Source: Lactococcus paracarnosus (GTDB lineage Bacteria > Bacillota > Bacilli > Lactobacillales > Streptococcaceae). Taken from it: 64,000 nucleotides of DNA. Below the pieces are notes generated by a model. That model searched no databases. It saw only the letters and a program-made list of their open reading frames with translations, and was not told the origin of the DNA. Location of the stretch: the NCBI RefSeq assembly GCF_006770285.1, contig NZ_CP017195.1:496001-560000 (forward strand). Reading direction: 5' to 3'. A program made the position numbers and the translations under genes. Numbering within the stretch: position 1 is the stretch's first letter; each line of letters starts with the position of its first letter. Of the stretch, positions 48,065 to 61,194 are shown piece by piece.

Positions 48065-48295
48065 TTAAAAGGTTGTGATTGAAAAATGTGCTGCTTCTTT
48101 TTCGTATTCAGCTTGTTCATCACTGATCGCATCAATGAATTCAACATGAAAATCAGTGTGGTCACGCATGATTTCGCGTGCTTGGATGACACCACTACGG
48201 ACGTCTGTTGTATCCAATTCTAGGTATAGTGAATGTGTTGTTTCGCGTTTAGGGCTACGTTTTTTTGTTTCTTGATAAAAGACTTTAAATAACAT
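48065..48295 (-). CDS. rpoY: RNA polymerase epsilon subunit (DUF1447)
   Basis: Small RNAP-associated protein of Firmicutes. 76 aa. The MLFKVFYQETKKRSPKRETTHSLYLE beginning (key features FKVFYQ and PKRE.T) and the DFHVEFIDAISDEQAEYE end are characteristic of YkzG/RpoY. AGAGAG precedes the ATG. The rpoY-rnjA neighbourhood is conserved in streptococci and bacilli. Confidence 0.93.
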   Translation of the reverse strand: MLFKVFYQETKKRSPKRETTHSLYLELDTTDVRSGVIQAREIMRDHTDFHVEFIDAISDEQAEYEKEAAHFSITTF

Positions 48296-48497
48296 GTTTT
48301 CTCTCCATTTTATAAGGTAATTAGTTTACAGGTGCACCTCTAATAGAGGTCGCATTATTGCAATTACTTATATTTTATCATAAAATGGTAATATACTCAA
48401 CAAGCACAAATTGGAAATGCAGACATGCATAGCCTGATAGGCAAGTCGCCTAGGATGGTGTGGGATTGTGCAAAAAGATGGGAAGAATCGACAAGAC

Positions 48498-49205
48498 ATG
48501 AAACTATTAGCTTTTGATACCTCTAGTCAAGCATTATCTGTCGCCTTGTGCGAAGATGATTGCTTACTCGGTAAAATTGATCTGAATATAAAGAAAAATC
48601 ACAGCCTAACCTTAATGCCAGCTATTGATTTTTTAATGAAAAATGCTGGTGTTAAGCCGCAAGAACTGGATAGAATTGCTGTTGCCATGGGCCCGGGCAG
48701 TTATACTGGCCTTAGAATTGCCGTAACGACAGCTAAAACATTGGCTAGCACGTTAAATATTGACTTAGTTGGTGTATCAAGTCTCGCGGCTATTGCAGCA
48801 AATGCGACTGTTACTGGCAAAATAGTTCCCATATTAGATGCAAGACGCCAAAATGTCTATGCCGGTGTTTACCAGGATAAAGGCTTGATTAGTGCAGAAG
48901 GTCATATGTCACTTGAGCAGTTATTGCATACACTCAAGGAAGAGGATGATCTTTATTTTACTGGCGAGATTGCCCAATTTCGCGACAGCATTCGCCAGGC
49001 ATTACCGAATGCGAGTTTTATAGACAATCCAGAACGGCGTTTGCCAAATGCCTATGAAATTGCCTACTTAGGCATCAATGCGGTGCCTGTTAACGTGGAT
49101 TTCTTTGCACCTGAATATTTGAAGAAAGTTGAAGCGGAAGAAAAATGGTTGGAGACGCATGCGCATGATGAAGCAACTGATGCAAACTATATCAAAAAAA
49201 TTTGA
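48498..49205 (+). CDS. tsaB: TsaB, tRNA threonylcarbamoyladenosine synthesis factor
   Basis: ASKHA-fold partner of TsaD in making t6A37 of ANN-decoding tRNAs. The N-terminus MKLLAFDTSSQALSVAL and AMGPGSYTGLRIAVTTAKTL (near 65-85) are diagnostic. 235 aa. ATG 48498 fits the family N-terminus; an earlier GTG at 48468 would add ten unrelated residues. First gene of tsaB-GNAT-GNAT-tsaD. Confidence 0.93.
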   Translation: MKLLAFDTSSQALSVALCEDDCLLGKIDLNIKKNHSLTLMPAIDFLMKNAGVKPQELDRIAVAMGPGSYTGLRIAVTTAKTLASTLNIDLVGVSSLAAIAANATVTGKIVPILDARRQNVYAGVYQDKGLISAEGHMSLEQLLHTLKEEDDLYFTGEIAQFRDSIRQALPNASFIDNPERRLPNAYEIAYLGINAVPVNVDFFAPEYLKKVEAEEKWLETHAHDEATDANYIKKI

Positions 49206-49731
49206 GTACCACCAATTTCGAAAGTATCGCGCTTTTGATGATTTCGAAGTAGATACTGTCATCGATCAGGCCCGCTATCGTATTTCAGAACGTGAAGATA
49301 TCGTCAGTTTTTTGACAATCGAGCGGGATGTTTATGGTGGTGAGACGCCTTGGACTTTTTCGCATTTTGAGCACGAAATCATGACCAATGATAAAGCAAT
49401 CTTTCTAACAGCAGAAGCAGGTGGTAGAATCGTCGGCTTTATCGGCGCACGTATAGTACCTGAGAGACAGTCCGTACATCTTTCTAATCTAGCTGTTTTA
49501 TCTACTTTTCAAAATCAAGGTATTGGGTCAAATCTTGTTAAAATCATGGCAAATTTGATGCAACACCTTGGTGTTTCGCGATTAACATTAGAAGTGATGC
49601 GAGACAATACATCTGCTCAAGCCATGTATCGCAAGTTAGGCTTTGAAACCAAGGAAATTTTACCTGAATACTATGAAAATAAATCAGATGGCTTATGGAT
49701 GGCCAAGGAACTCAAGGATATGAGGAAGTAG
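49165..49731 (+). CDS. RimI-like GNAT acetyltransferase with N-terminal extension
   Basis: GNAT-fold acetyltransferase. The acetyl-CoA pyrophosphate loop QNQGIGSNL lies near residues 120-130 and the RimI-like C-terminal run YRKLGFETKEILPEYYENK is present. About 50 residues precede the fold, which typical RimI proteins (about 148 aa) lack. The start is uncertain: ATGs at 49159, 49165 and 49168 are in frame, with GGAG at 49151-49154. It overlaps tsaB by about 40 nt. It may acetylate ribosomal protein S18, but the next gene is a competing candidate. Confidence 0.82.
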   Translation: MMKQLMQTISKKFEYHQFRKYRAFDDFEVDTVIDQARYRISEREDIVSFLTIERDVYGGETPWTFSHFEHEIMTNDKAIFLTAEAGGRIVGFIGARIVPERQSVHLSNLAVLSTFQNQGIGSNLVKIMANLMQHLGVSRLTLEVMRDNTSAQAMYRKLGFETKEILPEYYENKSDGLWMAKELKDMRK

Positions 49732-49737
49732 CTTAGC

Positions 49738-50184
49738 GTGATAAAAATTAGGCAGATAAATGTCATGACAGATGACGACAAAGCCATTGCACAGGCGATT
49801 TATGACATCCTAAGAGAAGCTTATTTACATGTGCCTTGGACACTAGATCAGACTTTTTATGATATGTGCCGCAAAGATACGGTCTATTATCTGGCAAGCA
49901 ATGACCAGAATCAAATGGTTGGATTTCTAGCGACGACTAGCGTCATGGATGAAATCGAAATTACTAATCTTGCAGTAGCTAAAGCTTATCAAAATAAAGG
50001 AGTAGCAAGTTTGTTGTTAAAGCAGTTGCTCACTCATGATGGGACCTTTTTTTTGGAAGTTAGGGCATCTAATCAAACAGCAAGACACTTATACGAAAAA
50101 AATGGATTTGATCCGTATTTTATCAGGCAAGATTATTATCAAAATCCAAAAGAAAATGCAATTTTAATGAAAAGAGAGCCATGA
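49738..50184 (+). CDS. rimI: Second RimI-size GNAT acetyltransferase
   Basis: 148-aa GNAT protein with GTG start (49738). Contains [19 protein letters not shown] (CoA-binding loop) and the C-terminal [19 protein letters not shown] block that is typical of RimI. It overlaps tsaD by 4 nt (ATGA), so the two are coupled. Length and the LEVR motif make it the better RimI candidate of the two, although no function is proven by sequence. Confidence 0.8.
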   Translation: MIKIRQINVMTDDDKAIAQAIYDILREAYLHVPWTLDQTFYDMCRKDTVYYLASNDQNQMVGFLATTSVMDEIEITNLAVAKAYQNKGVASLLLKQLLTHDGTFFLEVRASNQTARHLYEKNGFDPYFIRQDYYQNPKENAILMKREP

Positions 50185-51197
50185 AAGATAAGTATATATT
50201 AGCATTTGAAACATCATGTGATGAAACAAGTGTTGCCGTATTAAAAAATGATCAGGAACTTTTGAGCAATATAATTGCCAGTCAGATCAACAGTCATAAA
50301 CGATTTGGTGGTGTTGTGCCTGAGGTTGCTAGCCGACATCACGTCGAAGTGATCACAACTTGTATTAACGAAGCCTTGTCAGAAGCTAATATTACCGTTT
50401 CAGATCTGACTGCTGTTGCAGTAACTGAAGGACCGGGCCTTGTTGGTGCCCTTTTAGTCGGTATTGCAGCGGCTAAAGCCTTTGCGTGGGCACATGATCT
50501 CCCCCTTATTCCAGTGAATCATATGGCCGGTCACTTATGGGCAGCACGTCAGGTCAAACCACTTGAATTCCCTCTGATGGCCTTACTAGTTAGTGGTGGG
50601 CATACTGAACTTGTCTATGTTTCGGAACCAGGTGATTACAAAATTATCGGGGAAACACGAGATGATGCAGTAGGAGAGGCCTACGATAAAGTCGGTCGTG
50701 TCATGCAGTTGACCTACCCTGCTGGACGAGAGATTGATACCTTAGCCCACCAAGGTCAAGATGTCTTTAATTTTCCACGTGCGATGATGAAGCATGACGA
50801 TCCAGCACTTGAATTTAGTTTTTCTGGTCTAAAATCAGCCTTTATTAATACCGTCCATAATGCAGAACAAAAGGGTGAAAGCCTTGATGTAAAAGATTTA
50901 TCAGCAAGTTTTCAAGCAGCTGTTCTGGATGTCTTATTAGCAAAAACAAAGATAGCTTTAACGGAATATCCAGTCAAGATGCTAGTCGTTGCTGGCGGGG
51001 TAGCTGCCAACAAAGGGTTACGTGATCGGCTTGCAGCTGAAATCACAGATATTGATGTCGTGATCCCACCGCTTAGACTGTGTGGTGATAATGCAGGGAT
51101 GATTGCTTATGCTAGTGTTTGTGAATATAACCAGAATCACTTTGCAGACTGGGATTTAAACGCCACACCAAGCTTGAGCTTTGAGCAATTGAGCTAG
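50181..51197 (+). CDS. tsaD: TsaD, tRNA N6-threonylcarbamoyladenosine transferase
   Basis: Catalytic subunit of t6A synthesis. [15 protein letters not shown] at the N-terminus, metal-binding HMAGHLWA (two His near 112 and 116), nucleotide-binding [10 protein letters not shown], and [14 protein letters not shown] with a late Asp in CGDNAGMIA. 338 aa is standard. AAAGAGAG precedes the ATG inside the upstream gene. Confidence 0.97.
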   Translation: MKDKYILAFETSCDETSVAVLKNDQELLSNIIASQINSHKRFGGVVPEVASRHHVEVITTCINEALSEANITVSDLTAVAVTEGPGLVGALLVGIAAAKAFAWAHDLPLIPVNHMAGHLWAARQVKPLEFPLMALLVSGGHTELVYVSEPGDYKIIGETRDDAVGEAYDKVGRVMQLTYPAGREIDTLAHQGQDVFNFPRAMMKHDDPALEFSFSGLKSAFINTVHNAEQKGESLDVKDLSASFQAAVLDVLLAKTKIALTEYPVKMLVVAGGVAANKGLRDRLAAEITDIDVVIPPLRLCGDNAGMIAYASVCEYNQNHFADWDLNATPSLSFEQLS

Positions 51198-51248
51198 CCT
51201 ATAGTGTTGCAGGAGTAGTTGAACGGTGCAAGATGCAGGAGAAACCTT

Positions 51249-51986
51249 ATGTCTTTTTTTGAAAATGTTGACTTAGCCCAATTATCCGAAACGGATCGCT
51301 ATATTTACGGGTATTTAGCAGATAATAGCAGTAAGGTACCTTACATGCGCATTCGAGAAATCGCAGAAGGATCTCATACGTCATCAGCATCGGTTATGCG
51401 CTTTATCCATAAAATAGGCTATGCTAGTTTTGTCGAGTTTCGGACACATTTAAAGCAGGTGACGCAAGACAAGGATCAGTCGCCAGATTTTTCAAATCGG
51501 TTAGCTAGTCTGACACAAGCGAGCTTTCCCCAAAATATCGAGATGAAGTTAGAAATTGTTGCTGATTTGATTAGTGATGCAGAAAATATCATGTTTCTGG
51601 GGATGGGTGCAAGTGGTGCAATCTGTGAGTATGCTGCAAGACGTTTGGCTACACTTGGCTATAATGCATTTGCGATGAGTGATCCCACTTACCCGGTTGC
51701 CCAAAAATTGAAGCATACAGCTAATAATGTGCTTGTGATTCTATCCGTATCAGGAACAACAAATGAAGTGATTGAAGTGGTGAATACCTTTAAAAATAAG
51801 GAGGATTTTACAATCATCACGATCACGTCTGATGACGTGTCAATTCTGGCACGGATGTCAGATTATGTCCTTGGCTATCAGACACCTCTGGTTAGGCTAA
51901 ACACCTATCATGATATGTCTAGCCAAATTCAGGCTGTGTTTCTAGTAGAGTCTTTAACGCAAAAAATTTGGCATCGAGAAACATGA
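51249..51986 (+). CDS. MurR/RpiR-family transcriptional regulator
   Basis: N-terminal helix-turn-helix (1-75; IREIAEGSHTSSASVMRFIHKIGYASFVEFR key helix pair) and a C-terminal SIS sugar-phosphate isomerase-like domain (105-240; MFLGMGASGAICEYAARRL). 245 aa. ATG 51249 has AGGAG 7 nt upstream; an earlier GTG at 51219 would add ten residues. It directly precedes the GH1/ABC/ROK operon on the same strand and probably regulates it in response to a sugar phosphate. Confidence 0.87.
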   Translation: MSFFENVDLAQLSETDRYIYGYLADNSSKVPYMRIREIAEGSHTSSASVMRFIHKIGYASFVEFRTHLKQVTQDKDQSPDFSNRLASLTQASFPQNIEMKLEIVADLISDAENIMFLGMGASGAICEYAARRLATLGYNAFAMSDPTYPVAQKLKHTANNVLVILSVSGTTNEVIEVVNTFKNKEDFTIITITSDDVSILARMSDYVLGYQTPLVRLNTYHDMSSQIQAVFLVESLTQKIWHRET

Positions 51987-51989
51987 GTT

Positions 51990-52028
51990 AACACAAATGG
52001 AACGCTACGTTCCATTTGTGTTTTTTTA
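51990..52028 (+). terminator. Terminator after the RpiR regulator gene
   Basis: ACACAAATGGAACG pairs perfectly with CGTTCCATTTGTGT around CTA, followed by a run of eight T. Confidence 0.92.
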
Positions 52029-52058
52029 ATCAGCTTTTTGGAACATAACCCAAACTAA

Positions 52059-52072
52059 AGAAAGCGCTTACT
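52059..52072 (+). promoter_or_regulatory. cre-like site before the GH1/ABC sugar operon
   Basis: AGAAAGCGCTTACT shares its GCGCTTACT core with the operator at 37066-37083 and fits the lactococcal cre pattern except at the last base. It lies about 95 bp before the GH1 start, implying carbon catabolite repression. Confidence 0.6.
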
Positions 52073-52120
52073 GAAGGTGTTTTTTTTGCTATCATAAAGT
52101 TAAAGTGTTTATAAAATTAG

Positions 52121-54563
<2,443 letters not shown>

Positions 54564-54577
54564 GAAGGAGGCATCAC

Positions 54578-55471
54578 TTGCAACATCAAACAAGTACAAT
54601 CAAACTCAAGGCTAAAAAGCATACCTTTGATATATTTAATATGTTACTCATGGCTATTTTCACCTTACTCATCGTCGTCCCACTCTGGAATGTGCTCATC
54701 TCTTCTTTTGCCTCAAGCCAAGCACTAAATGAGGGCGGGTTTATCTTCTGGCCATCAGAATTATCCTTAGATCATTACAGAAGTGTCTTTCAGGATAAAA
54801 GTCTGTGGTCAGCCTTTCTTATCTCAGTTGCCAAAACAGGTATTGGTGTCTTTGCCCATGTCGTCTTTTGTGCGATTGTCGCTTACGCGTTGAGTAAGCG
54901 TGATTTGAAGGGGCGTAAGCTCTACGCATCAATGGGCATCGTGACTATGTTTTTTACGGGTGGCATGATTCCAACTTACCTCTTGATCAAGTCATTGGGC
55001 TTACTTAACAGTTTCTGGGTCTATATTCTACCAGCCATGTTTAGTTATTACGATGTCGTGATTCTCATGAATTTCTTTAGAGATGTCCCAAGCACCCTGG
55101 AAGAATCGGCAAGGATAGATGGGGCAAGTGATTGGGGGATCTTCTTTAAGATTATCGTTCCGCTATCAAAACCAGCCCTTGCTACGATTGCCTTATTTCA
55201 TGGCGTTTGGCAGTGGAATGATTTTATGACCACAAAACTGTATGTCCAAAATGAAGCACTGTATCCCTTACAAATGAAACTTTATGAGCTTATCTTAAAA
55301 TCTCAAGCTGCTGCACAGACTGGCTTGAGTGCCCAGGTCAGTATTCAAACCTCATCCAAAGGCATGCAGCTAGCAACAATCGTCGTCACAATGGTACCCA
55401 TTTTAGTTTTATATCCTTTTTTACAAAAATACTTTGTAACGGGGACAATGCTAGGTGCTGTTAAAGAGTAA
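54578..55471 (+). CDS. Carbohydrate ABC permease (YtcP type)
   Basis: 297 aa MalG-like permease with six membrane helices and EAA-like loop EESARIDGASDWGIFFKIIVPLSKP (key ESA---G---P). The start is TTG 54578 with AAGGAGG upstream. Together with LplB it forms the channel. No ATPase gene is in the operon, so a shared MsmK-type ATPase from elsewhere is expected. Confidence 0.9.
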   Translation: MQHQTSTIKLKAKKHTFDIFNMLLMAIFTLLIVVPLWNVLISSFASSQALNEGGFIFWPSELSLDHYRSVFQDKSLWSAFLISVAKTGIGVFAHVVFCAIVAYALSKRDLKGRKLYASMGIVTMFFTGGMIPTYLLIKSLGLLNSFWVYILPAMFSYYDVVILMNFFRDVPSTLEESARIDGASDWGIFFKIIVPLSKPALATIALFHGVWQWNDFMTTKLYVQNEALYPLQMKLYELILKSQAAAQTGLSAQVSIQTSSKGMQLATIVVTMVPILVLYPFLQKYFVTGTMLGAVKE

Positions 55472-55560
55472 CGTTAAAAATACAGCTAAACGATAAATAA
55501 GAAACTTAAGGTTTAGCTGTGTTCTTAAATAATATCAACAAAAAAAGTATAGGAGAGTTG

Positions 55561-57189
55561 ATGATGAAGATAAAAAGTATGATAGGGCTATCCATGACAG
55601 GTCTAGTAGCAGTTGCGCTACTTGCCTCTTGTGGTGCCAAGAAAAAAGAATCGACTAGTACAACAAAATTACCTGATCCCACTTATAAAGTGGACAAGTC
55701 AAAACCTGCCTGGCAGTCAGATAAAAGTAAAGATAATACCTTAACTTGGTATATCAATGCGGAATGGTGGAATAAAAAATATGGTACCGATTTGATCACT
55801 AAACAGGTCAAAAAAGATCTAAATCTTGATATCAAATTTATCGTAGGTGATGATACCAAACTCAATACCTACTTTGCTAGTGGTGATATCCCTGATATTG
55901 TGACGGTGCTTGATCCAAATACTGAAGTCGCCCGTACAGCCAATAAATGGGCACTTCCTTTGCAAGACCTAGCTAACAAATACGATCCCTATTTTTATGA
56001 TGTAGCGCGTGAAGATACCCTCAACTGGTATAAACTATCAGATGGGAAAACCTATGGCTATCCAAATTATTCAAATACTGAAGCTGATTTTAAGAGTGGA
56101 AAAGTCCCAGCAAAGGATGCTTTTGTGATTCGACAAGACGTACTTGATGCCATCGGTCCGCAAGACTTTAAGACACCACAAGGCTTTATCAGCGGTATGA
56201 AAGTAATAAAGGATAAATTCCCTGATCTTGTCCCATTTGGCTTTAATGACTTTTCAGGTGGGACAAGTTCACTAGGTGATATCGTCCAAGATATGCTTGG
56301 TGTACCGGTGACAAATACGGATAATACCTACTATGATCGGAATCTAGATGAGGATTATATCACCTGGTTAAAAGCTTTCCGCCAAGTTCATGAGGCAGGT
56401 AATATATCTGATGATAGTTTTTCTGATAATAATGATGCATTTAAAGAAAAAATGACAAGTGGTAAATATGCAACGATGATGGTGGCAGCAAATGTCAACC
56501 AGGGTAATAGCTTACAAACATGGCTTTCTGCAAACCCTAATAAGGAATACATAGCCATTGATGGGATTCAATCAACCAAAGGTAAGACACCAACTTTATC
56601 TCAAGCTGGGCTTTCAGGTTGGATGATTAATTATATTTCTCAGAAGACGAAAAATCCTGCCAAAGCCATTCAAGTATTTGAATACCTACTGAGTGATTAC
56701 GGGCAAATTTTGACTAATTTCGGTAATGAAGGAGACACGTTCAATTATATTGATGGCAACAAAGAAGCCATTAGTTGGACAGATACCGCTTCAAAAATCC
56801 AATCAGATGACCTGACAAAATGGCAAAACGACTATCGGATTGGTGAGTTCATTCAATTCGGTCATGATCGCTTCAAGGCATACAATAAGGCATCTTATGT
56901 AAAAGCGGTTTGGCAACAACAAGAATGGGGACAAAAATATTTGACACCTCAGTTTAAAATGGAGAATATTTCGCCAGATCCTGGAACGCAAGAAGCGCGT
57001 GCTTTAAGTGCCATTACAACCAAATGGCAGACGACCTTGGTCAGCTTGATTCGTGCTAAAGATACAGCAGAGTTTGACAAAACATTAGCGACATTTAAGC
57101 AATTCCAAAAAGACAATAAAATCAAAGAAATTAACGTGACACGTGACAAGAATATTAAGCAAAACATGAAAAAATTAGAGGAGAAATAA
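55561..57189 (+). CDS. Carbohydrate-binding lipoprotein (LipO type)
   Basis: 542-aa extracellular solute-binding protein. A signal peptide with lipobox LASC ends at about residue 25, followed by a large binding domain; the size and the YGYPNYSN and WLSANPNKEYI regions fit the family 1 binding proteins paired with LplB/YtcP permeases. The start is ATG 55561 (a second ATG follows) with AGGAG 6 nt upstream. Ligand unknown; a beta-linked oligosaccharide is inferred from the GH1. Confidence 0.9.
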   Translation: MMKIKSMIGLSMTGLVAVALLASCGAKKKESTSTTKLPDPTYKVDKSKPAWQSDKSKDNTLTWYINAEWWNKKYGTDLITKQVKKDLNLDIKFIVGDDTKLNTYFASGDIPDIVTVLDPNTEVARTANKWALPLQDLANKYDPYFYDVAREDTLNWYKLSDGKTYGYPNYSNTEADFKSGKVPAKDAFVIRQDVLDAIGPQDFKTPQGFISGMKVIKDKFPDLVPFGFNDFSGGTSSLGDIVQDMLGVPVTNTDNTYYDRNLDEDYITWLKAFRQVHEAGNISDDSFSDNNDAFKEKMTSGKYATMMVAANVNQGNSLQTWLSANPNKEYIAIDGIQSTKGKTPTLSQAGLSGWMINYISQKTKNPAKAIQVFEYLLSDYGQILTNFGNEGDTFNYIDGNKEAISWTDTASKIQSDDLTKWQNDYRIGEFIQFGHDRFKAYNKASYVKAVWQQQEWGQKYLTPQFKMENISPDPGTQEARALSAITTKWQTTLVSLIRAKDTAEFDKTLATFKQFQKDNKIKEINVTRDKNIKQNMKKLEEK

Positions 57190-57241
57190 GATAGCGTATT
57201 TTTATTGAACGATGGCAAATAGTAGACAAGGAGATGAAGGG

Positions 57242-57868
57242 ATGCGTGGGTTATTTGCGATTGATGGCAACATCTATAACTATATGTTAAAGCTATATGA
57301 GGTGATGGTATTGAATCTGCTATTTATCATAGCTAGTCTACCGATTATTACAATCGGTGCTGCGCTAACAGCGCTCTACGATGTGACATTAAAAATGCAA
57401 GTTGGGATTGAAAAAGAAATGACACGCTCATTTGTAAAAAGTTTTAGAAAAAATGGCATGCAAGCTACAAAGATTTGGCTGACTTTTCTAGGCTTTATTG
57501 CGATAGCATGTTTGGCCATCAGTCTGGTAAATGGTCACCCAGTTGTATTTTTGCCACTTTTATATCTGAGCGTCCTTGTGGTTGGGACTTTACCCTATAC
57601 CTTTTCTTTAGTTGCCACATTTGAGAATAAGACAGGCGTCATGATGCGAAATGGGCTGATGCTGGCTATGCAACATGTGCCACATACGCTTATCATGATC
57701 AGTATTGCTGGTTTACTTTGCCTGTATCTACCGATTTATCAAAGATGGCTTTTGTTACCAGTTATCATGCTTGGCTTTAGCCTGACAGCGGTGATTCAAA
57801 GTCACTTTATTTTTGGTATTTTGGTAAAATTAGTAGGAGAAGAAGAAGTAACTGATAGGGAAACATAG
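57242..57868 (+). CDS. YesL-like DUF624 membrane protein
   Basis: 208 aa with about five to six membrane helices. The N-terminus GLFAIDGNIYNYMLKLYEVMVLNLLFI (features GNIYNYMLKL...NLLF) and the TIGAALTALYDVT segment are typical of YesL. These proteins accompany complex-sugar ABC importers, role unknown. ATG 57242 with AAGGAG upstream is preferred over an earlier ATG at 57212. Confidence 0.85.
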   Translation: MRGLFAIDGNIYNYMLKLYEVMVLNLLFIIASLPIITIGAALTALYDVTLKMQVGIEKEMTRSFVKSFRKNGMQATKIWLTFLGFIAIACLAISLVNGHPVVFLPLLYLSVLVVGTLPYTFSLVATFENKTGVMMRNGLMLAMQHVPHTLIMISIAGLLCLYLPIYQRWLLLPVIMLGFSLTAVIQSHFIFGILVKLVGEEEVTDRET

Positions 57869-57966
57869 GATATGACTCACATGTTTTTACGAGTGAATAG
57901 TTTGGTATTTAGAGGATCAAAATGGGATCAGCCTTTAGTGCCTTTGGATAAAGTAGGAGGTAAGAA

Positions 57967-58881
57967 ATGACATATTACATAGGATTTGATATTGGTGGGA
58001 CATCCATCAAATATGCTCTTGTTTCAGACAGTGGTGAGCTAATAGACAATGGCTCATTTCCATCGACACCTGATGATGGTGAACAAATCATGGCTAGTAT
58101 GACAAAGCAAGTCACTCGCTTCCAAGAGAGCTATCATATTGAAAGTGTTGGCATTAGTATGCCTGGTATAGTCAGAAAAGATGGGTATATGGTTGCAGCT
58201 GGTGCTATAAAACCATTTTATAAAGTCAATCTCAAAGAAAAATGTGAAGCTGCTTTTCACTTGCCAGTTGTTCTTGAAAATGATGCAAATTGCGTAGCGA
58301 TTGCCGAGCAATGGCTGGGCAATGCCCAAGGTATTGAAAATTATGTCGTCGTTACATTGGGTACTGCCGTTGGCTGCGGTATTATCATTAATGGTAAAAT
58401 CTATCATGGCGCTCATGGCGCTGCTGGAGAAATTGGCTGGAGTATGCAAGGCTCACTCGACTACACACATGATCTAGAAGAAGACTCATGGAACTTTACT
58501 AGTGGTGTTATATTAGGGCTTTACAATCGCTATTATCAAGCAACTGGTCAGGAAATATCTGATGCACGCCTGATACTCGACTTAGTCCGAAAAGGTGATG
58601 TGGTAGCTACCAAAGTCATGGATCAGTATTATGAGGATGTCGCCAAGGGCTTACTAAATTTGATTTGTGCGTTTGATCCCGAGGTGTTACTCATAGGTGG
58701 TGGCATCAGTGCCAATCAGGAGTTTTTGGAAAACCTTACAGATAGATTTGATAAAATTAAGCGTCATCATAGCAGCATTAATCGATTAAAAAATGAAACG
58801 ATAGCAGATATCAAACCTTGTTTCTTACGAAATGATGCAGGCTTGATTGGTGCTGTATATCAAGCTAAAAAAATGAAGTAA
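57967..58881 (+). CDS. ROK-family sugar kinase, candidate beta-glucoside kinase
   Basis: 304 aa ASKHA-fold kinase. Phosphate-1 motif FDIGGTSIKYALV at residues 6-18, catalytic Asp in LENDANCVAIAEQWLG (near 105), and GTAVGCGIIINGKIYHGAHGAAGEIGW. The usual ROK zinc motif CxCGxxGCxE is absent, as in BglK-type kinases that phosphorylate intact beta-glucosides at the 6-hydroxyl. Its operon partner is a phospho-glucosidase, which fits. AGGAGG precedes the ATG. Confidence 0.87.
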   Translation: MTYYIGFDIGGTSIKYALVSDSGELIDNGSFPSTPDDGEQIMASMTKQVTRFQESYHIESVGISMPGIVRKDGYMVAAGAIKPFYKVNLKEKCEAAFHLPVVLENDANCVAIAEQWLGNAQGIENYVVVTLGTAVGCGIIINGKIYHGAHGAAGEIGWSMQGSLDYTHDLEEDSWNFTSGVILGLYNRYYQATGQEISDARLILDLVRKGDVVATKVMDQYYEDVAKGLLNLICAFDPEVLLIGGGISANQEFLENLTDRFDKIKRHHSSINRLKNETIADIKPCFLRNDAGLIGAVYQAKKMK

Positions 58882-58918
58882 AAAAAATGAGTAGGTCATG
58901 TCTAGACCTGCTCATTTT

Positions 58919-58920
<2 letters not shown>
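58882..58920. terminator. Bidirectional terminator
   Basis: AAAATGAGTAGGTC pairs with GACCTGCTCATTTT (one mismatch) around ATGTCTA, with T and A tracts for both convergent genes. Confidence 0.87.
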
Positions 58921-60106
<1,186 letters not shown>

Positions 60107-60109
60107 TTA

Positions 60110-60136
60110 ATTGTAACACACCTTTTCAATTATATG
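60110..60136 (-). promoter_or_regulatory. baiN promoter with the same 27-nt element as corA
   Basis: Read on the minus strand: CATATA, then TTGAAAAGGTGTG and TGT-TACAAT (60115-60110). 25 of 27 positions match 7135-7161, and the distance to the ATG is identical (6 nt). Confidence 0.6.
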
Positions 60137-60168
60137 CCACCCTATTGTCGCTAGGGCACTCATACCAA

Positions 60169-60186
60169 GGGTCAAGAATGGGTCAA
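60169..60186 (+). repeat. GGGTCAA direct repeats, possible recombinase arm sites
   Basis: GGGTCAA at 60169-60175 and 60180-60186, one helical turn apart, next to the DUF3173-like remnant. Integrase-type binding sites often look like this; that reading is inference. Confidence 0.35.
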
Positions 60187-60237
60187 ATCAATATATCAGT
60201 CCTAGGAAATAAATTAGTAAGTCACCATGTCTAGGGT

Positions 60238-60324
60238 TTAATAATACGGATAGCCTAGCGCAATCATGTCTAGCTTGATTAGGTCACGCTTTGTTATTGC
60301 TATTGTTAATGTTAAGTTATTCAT
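60238..60324 (-). pseudogene. Truncated DUF3173-like (ICE excisionase) remnant
   Basis: 28-codon frame with a strong GAGGAG site 6 nt before the ATG. It reads MNNLTLTIAITKRDLIKLD and ends ALGYPYY then TAA. The ITKRDLI...LGYPYY pattern matches, from memory, the N-terminus of DUF3173 proteins, small partners of integrative-conjugative-element integrases (normally about 65-70 aa). Only the first part remains. No integrase gene is present. Confidence 0.45.
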
Positions 60325-60430
60325 TGTTGTCTCCTCTTGACGTAGATTACAGTCAGGGTTTCTGTTGGTATATGATGTTATCCTTAAATCTTAGAGTCAT
60401 TATTGTATAATTTACACAAAGGAAAAAAAC

Positions 60431-60691
60431 ATGCAAAAACGATACTCAAAAGAATTTAAAGAAACCCTTATTGACTTCTACCATTCTGGGCAATCCGTTA
60501 CACAGCTTTCTAAAGAATACAGCGTGTCTCCTGCAACAATTTATAAATGGATCGACCTCTACTCTAAGTCTAATGAAAGCTCAGTTTCTAAAGCTGATTT
60601 TCTAGAATTAAAAAGACAACTAGCAAAAGTTAAGGAAGAACGAGACATCTTAAAAAAAGTATTGACCATATTCGCCGAGAAAAAGAAGTGA
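60431..60691 (+). mobile_element. IS3-family OrfA (helix-turn-helix)
   Basis: 86-aa transposase first ORF. MQKRYSKEFKETLIDFYHSG and SVSPATIYKWI form the HTH, followed by the C-terminal leucine zipper LELKRQLAKVKEERDILKK. AAAGGA precedes the ATG. OrfB begins 4 nt before its stop in the -1 frame, as in the family, with a slippery-like A5G run (GAGAAAAAG) nearby. OrfA itself looks intact. Confidence 0.9.
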
Positions 60692-61194
60692 GTGCTGCGG
60701 ATATGACTCAAACCATTAAAACTTTAGCACTCAATGTCAGGCTCAGTTGTCAACTTCTTGGTGTCCCTGAATCAAGTTATTATGAACGGATCAATCGACG
60801 TCGTTCCAAAACTCAATTACGGAGGCAACACTTGGCAATTAAGATTGTCCAACTTTTCAAGGCGAATCGGGGAATCTATGGGGCACCTAAGATTCAGCAC
60901 CTCTTACTAAATCAAGGGGAAAAAGTAGGGTTAAACCTCGTACAAAAAATAATGAAACAACTTCAGATCAAGTCAGTCGTCGTTAAAAAATTTAAACCAG
61001 GACACTCCGTTAGGGATGGCATTAAAAGAAAGAACCTCATACAAAATGAGCCTACAAAGGACATCTACTTAATTTACCAGGTAACATTTGACATAGCTAG
61101 TCTGCGCATATGCCTTACCTACCTCAAAAAAGAACCCAAAACACGTGGCAGTAGGTCACGTGTTTTTTGCATGCTTACAATCAAAGTTAAATAA
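60688..61194 (+). pseudogene. IS3-family OrfB, truncated before the DDE domain
   Basis: The frame carries the OrfB N-terminal region (SSYYERINRRRSKTQLRR, RGIYGAPKIQHLLL and QIKSVVVKKFKPG) to about residue 125 (NEPTKDI, near 61065), then runs into unrelated sequence and stops at 168 aa. A complete IS3 OrfB has about 280 aa with the DDE catalytic core, all of which is missing here. The element cannot transpose by itself. I could not define its inverted repeats. Confidence 0.85.
61137..61168 (+). terminator. Terminator inside the IS scar
   Basis: AAAACACGTG and CACGTGTTTTTT pair around GCAGTAGGT. It insulates the following operon. Confidence 0.8.

Noticed and set aside
57868-57966. Tiny ORF (ATG 57871, 9 codons) between YesL-like and ROK genes
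   Set aside because: Too short, with no proper ribosome site.
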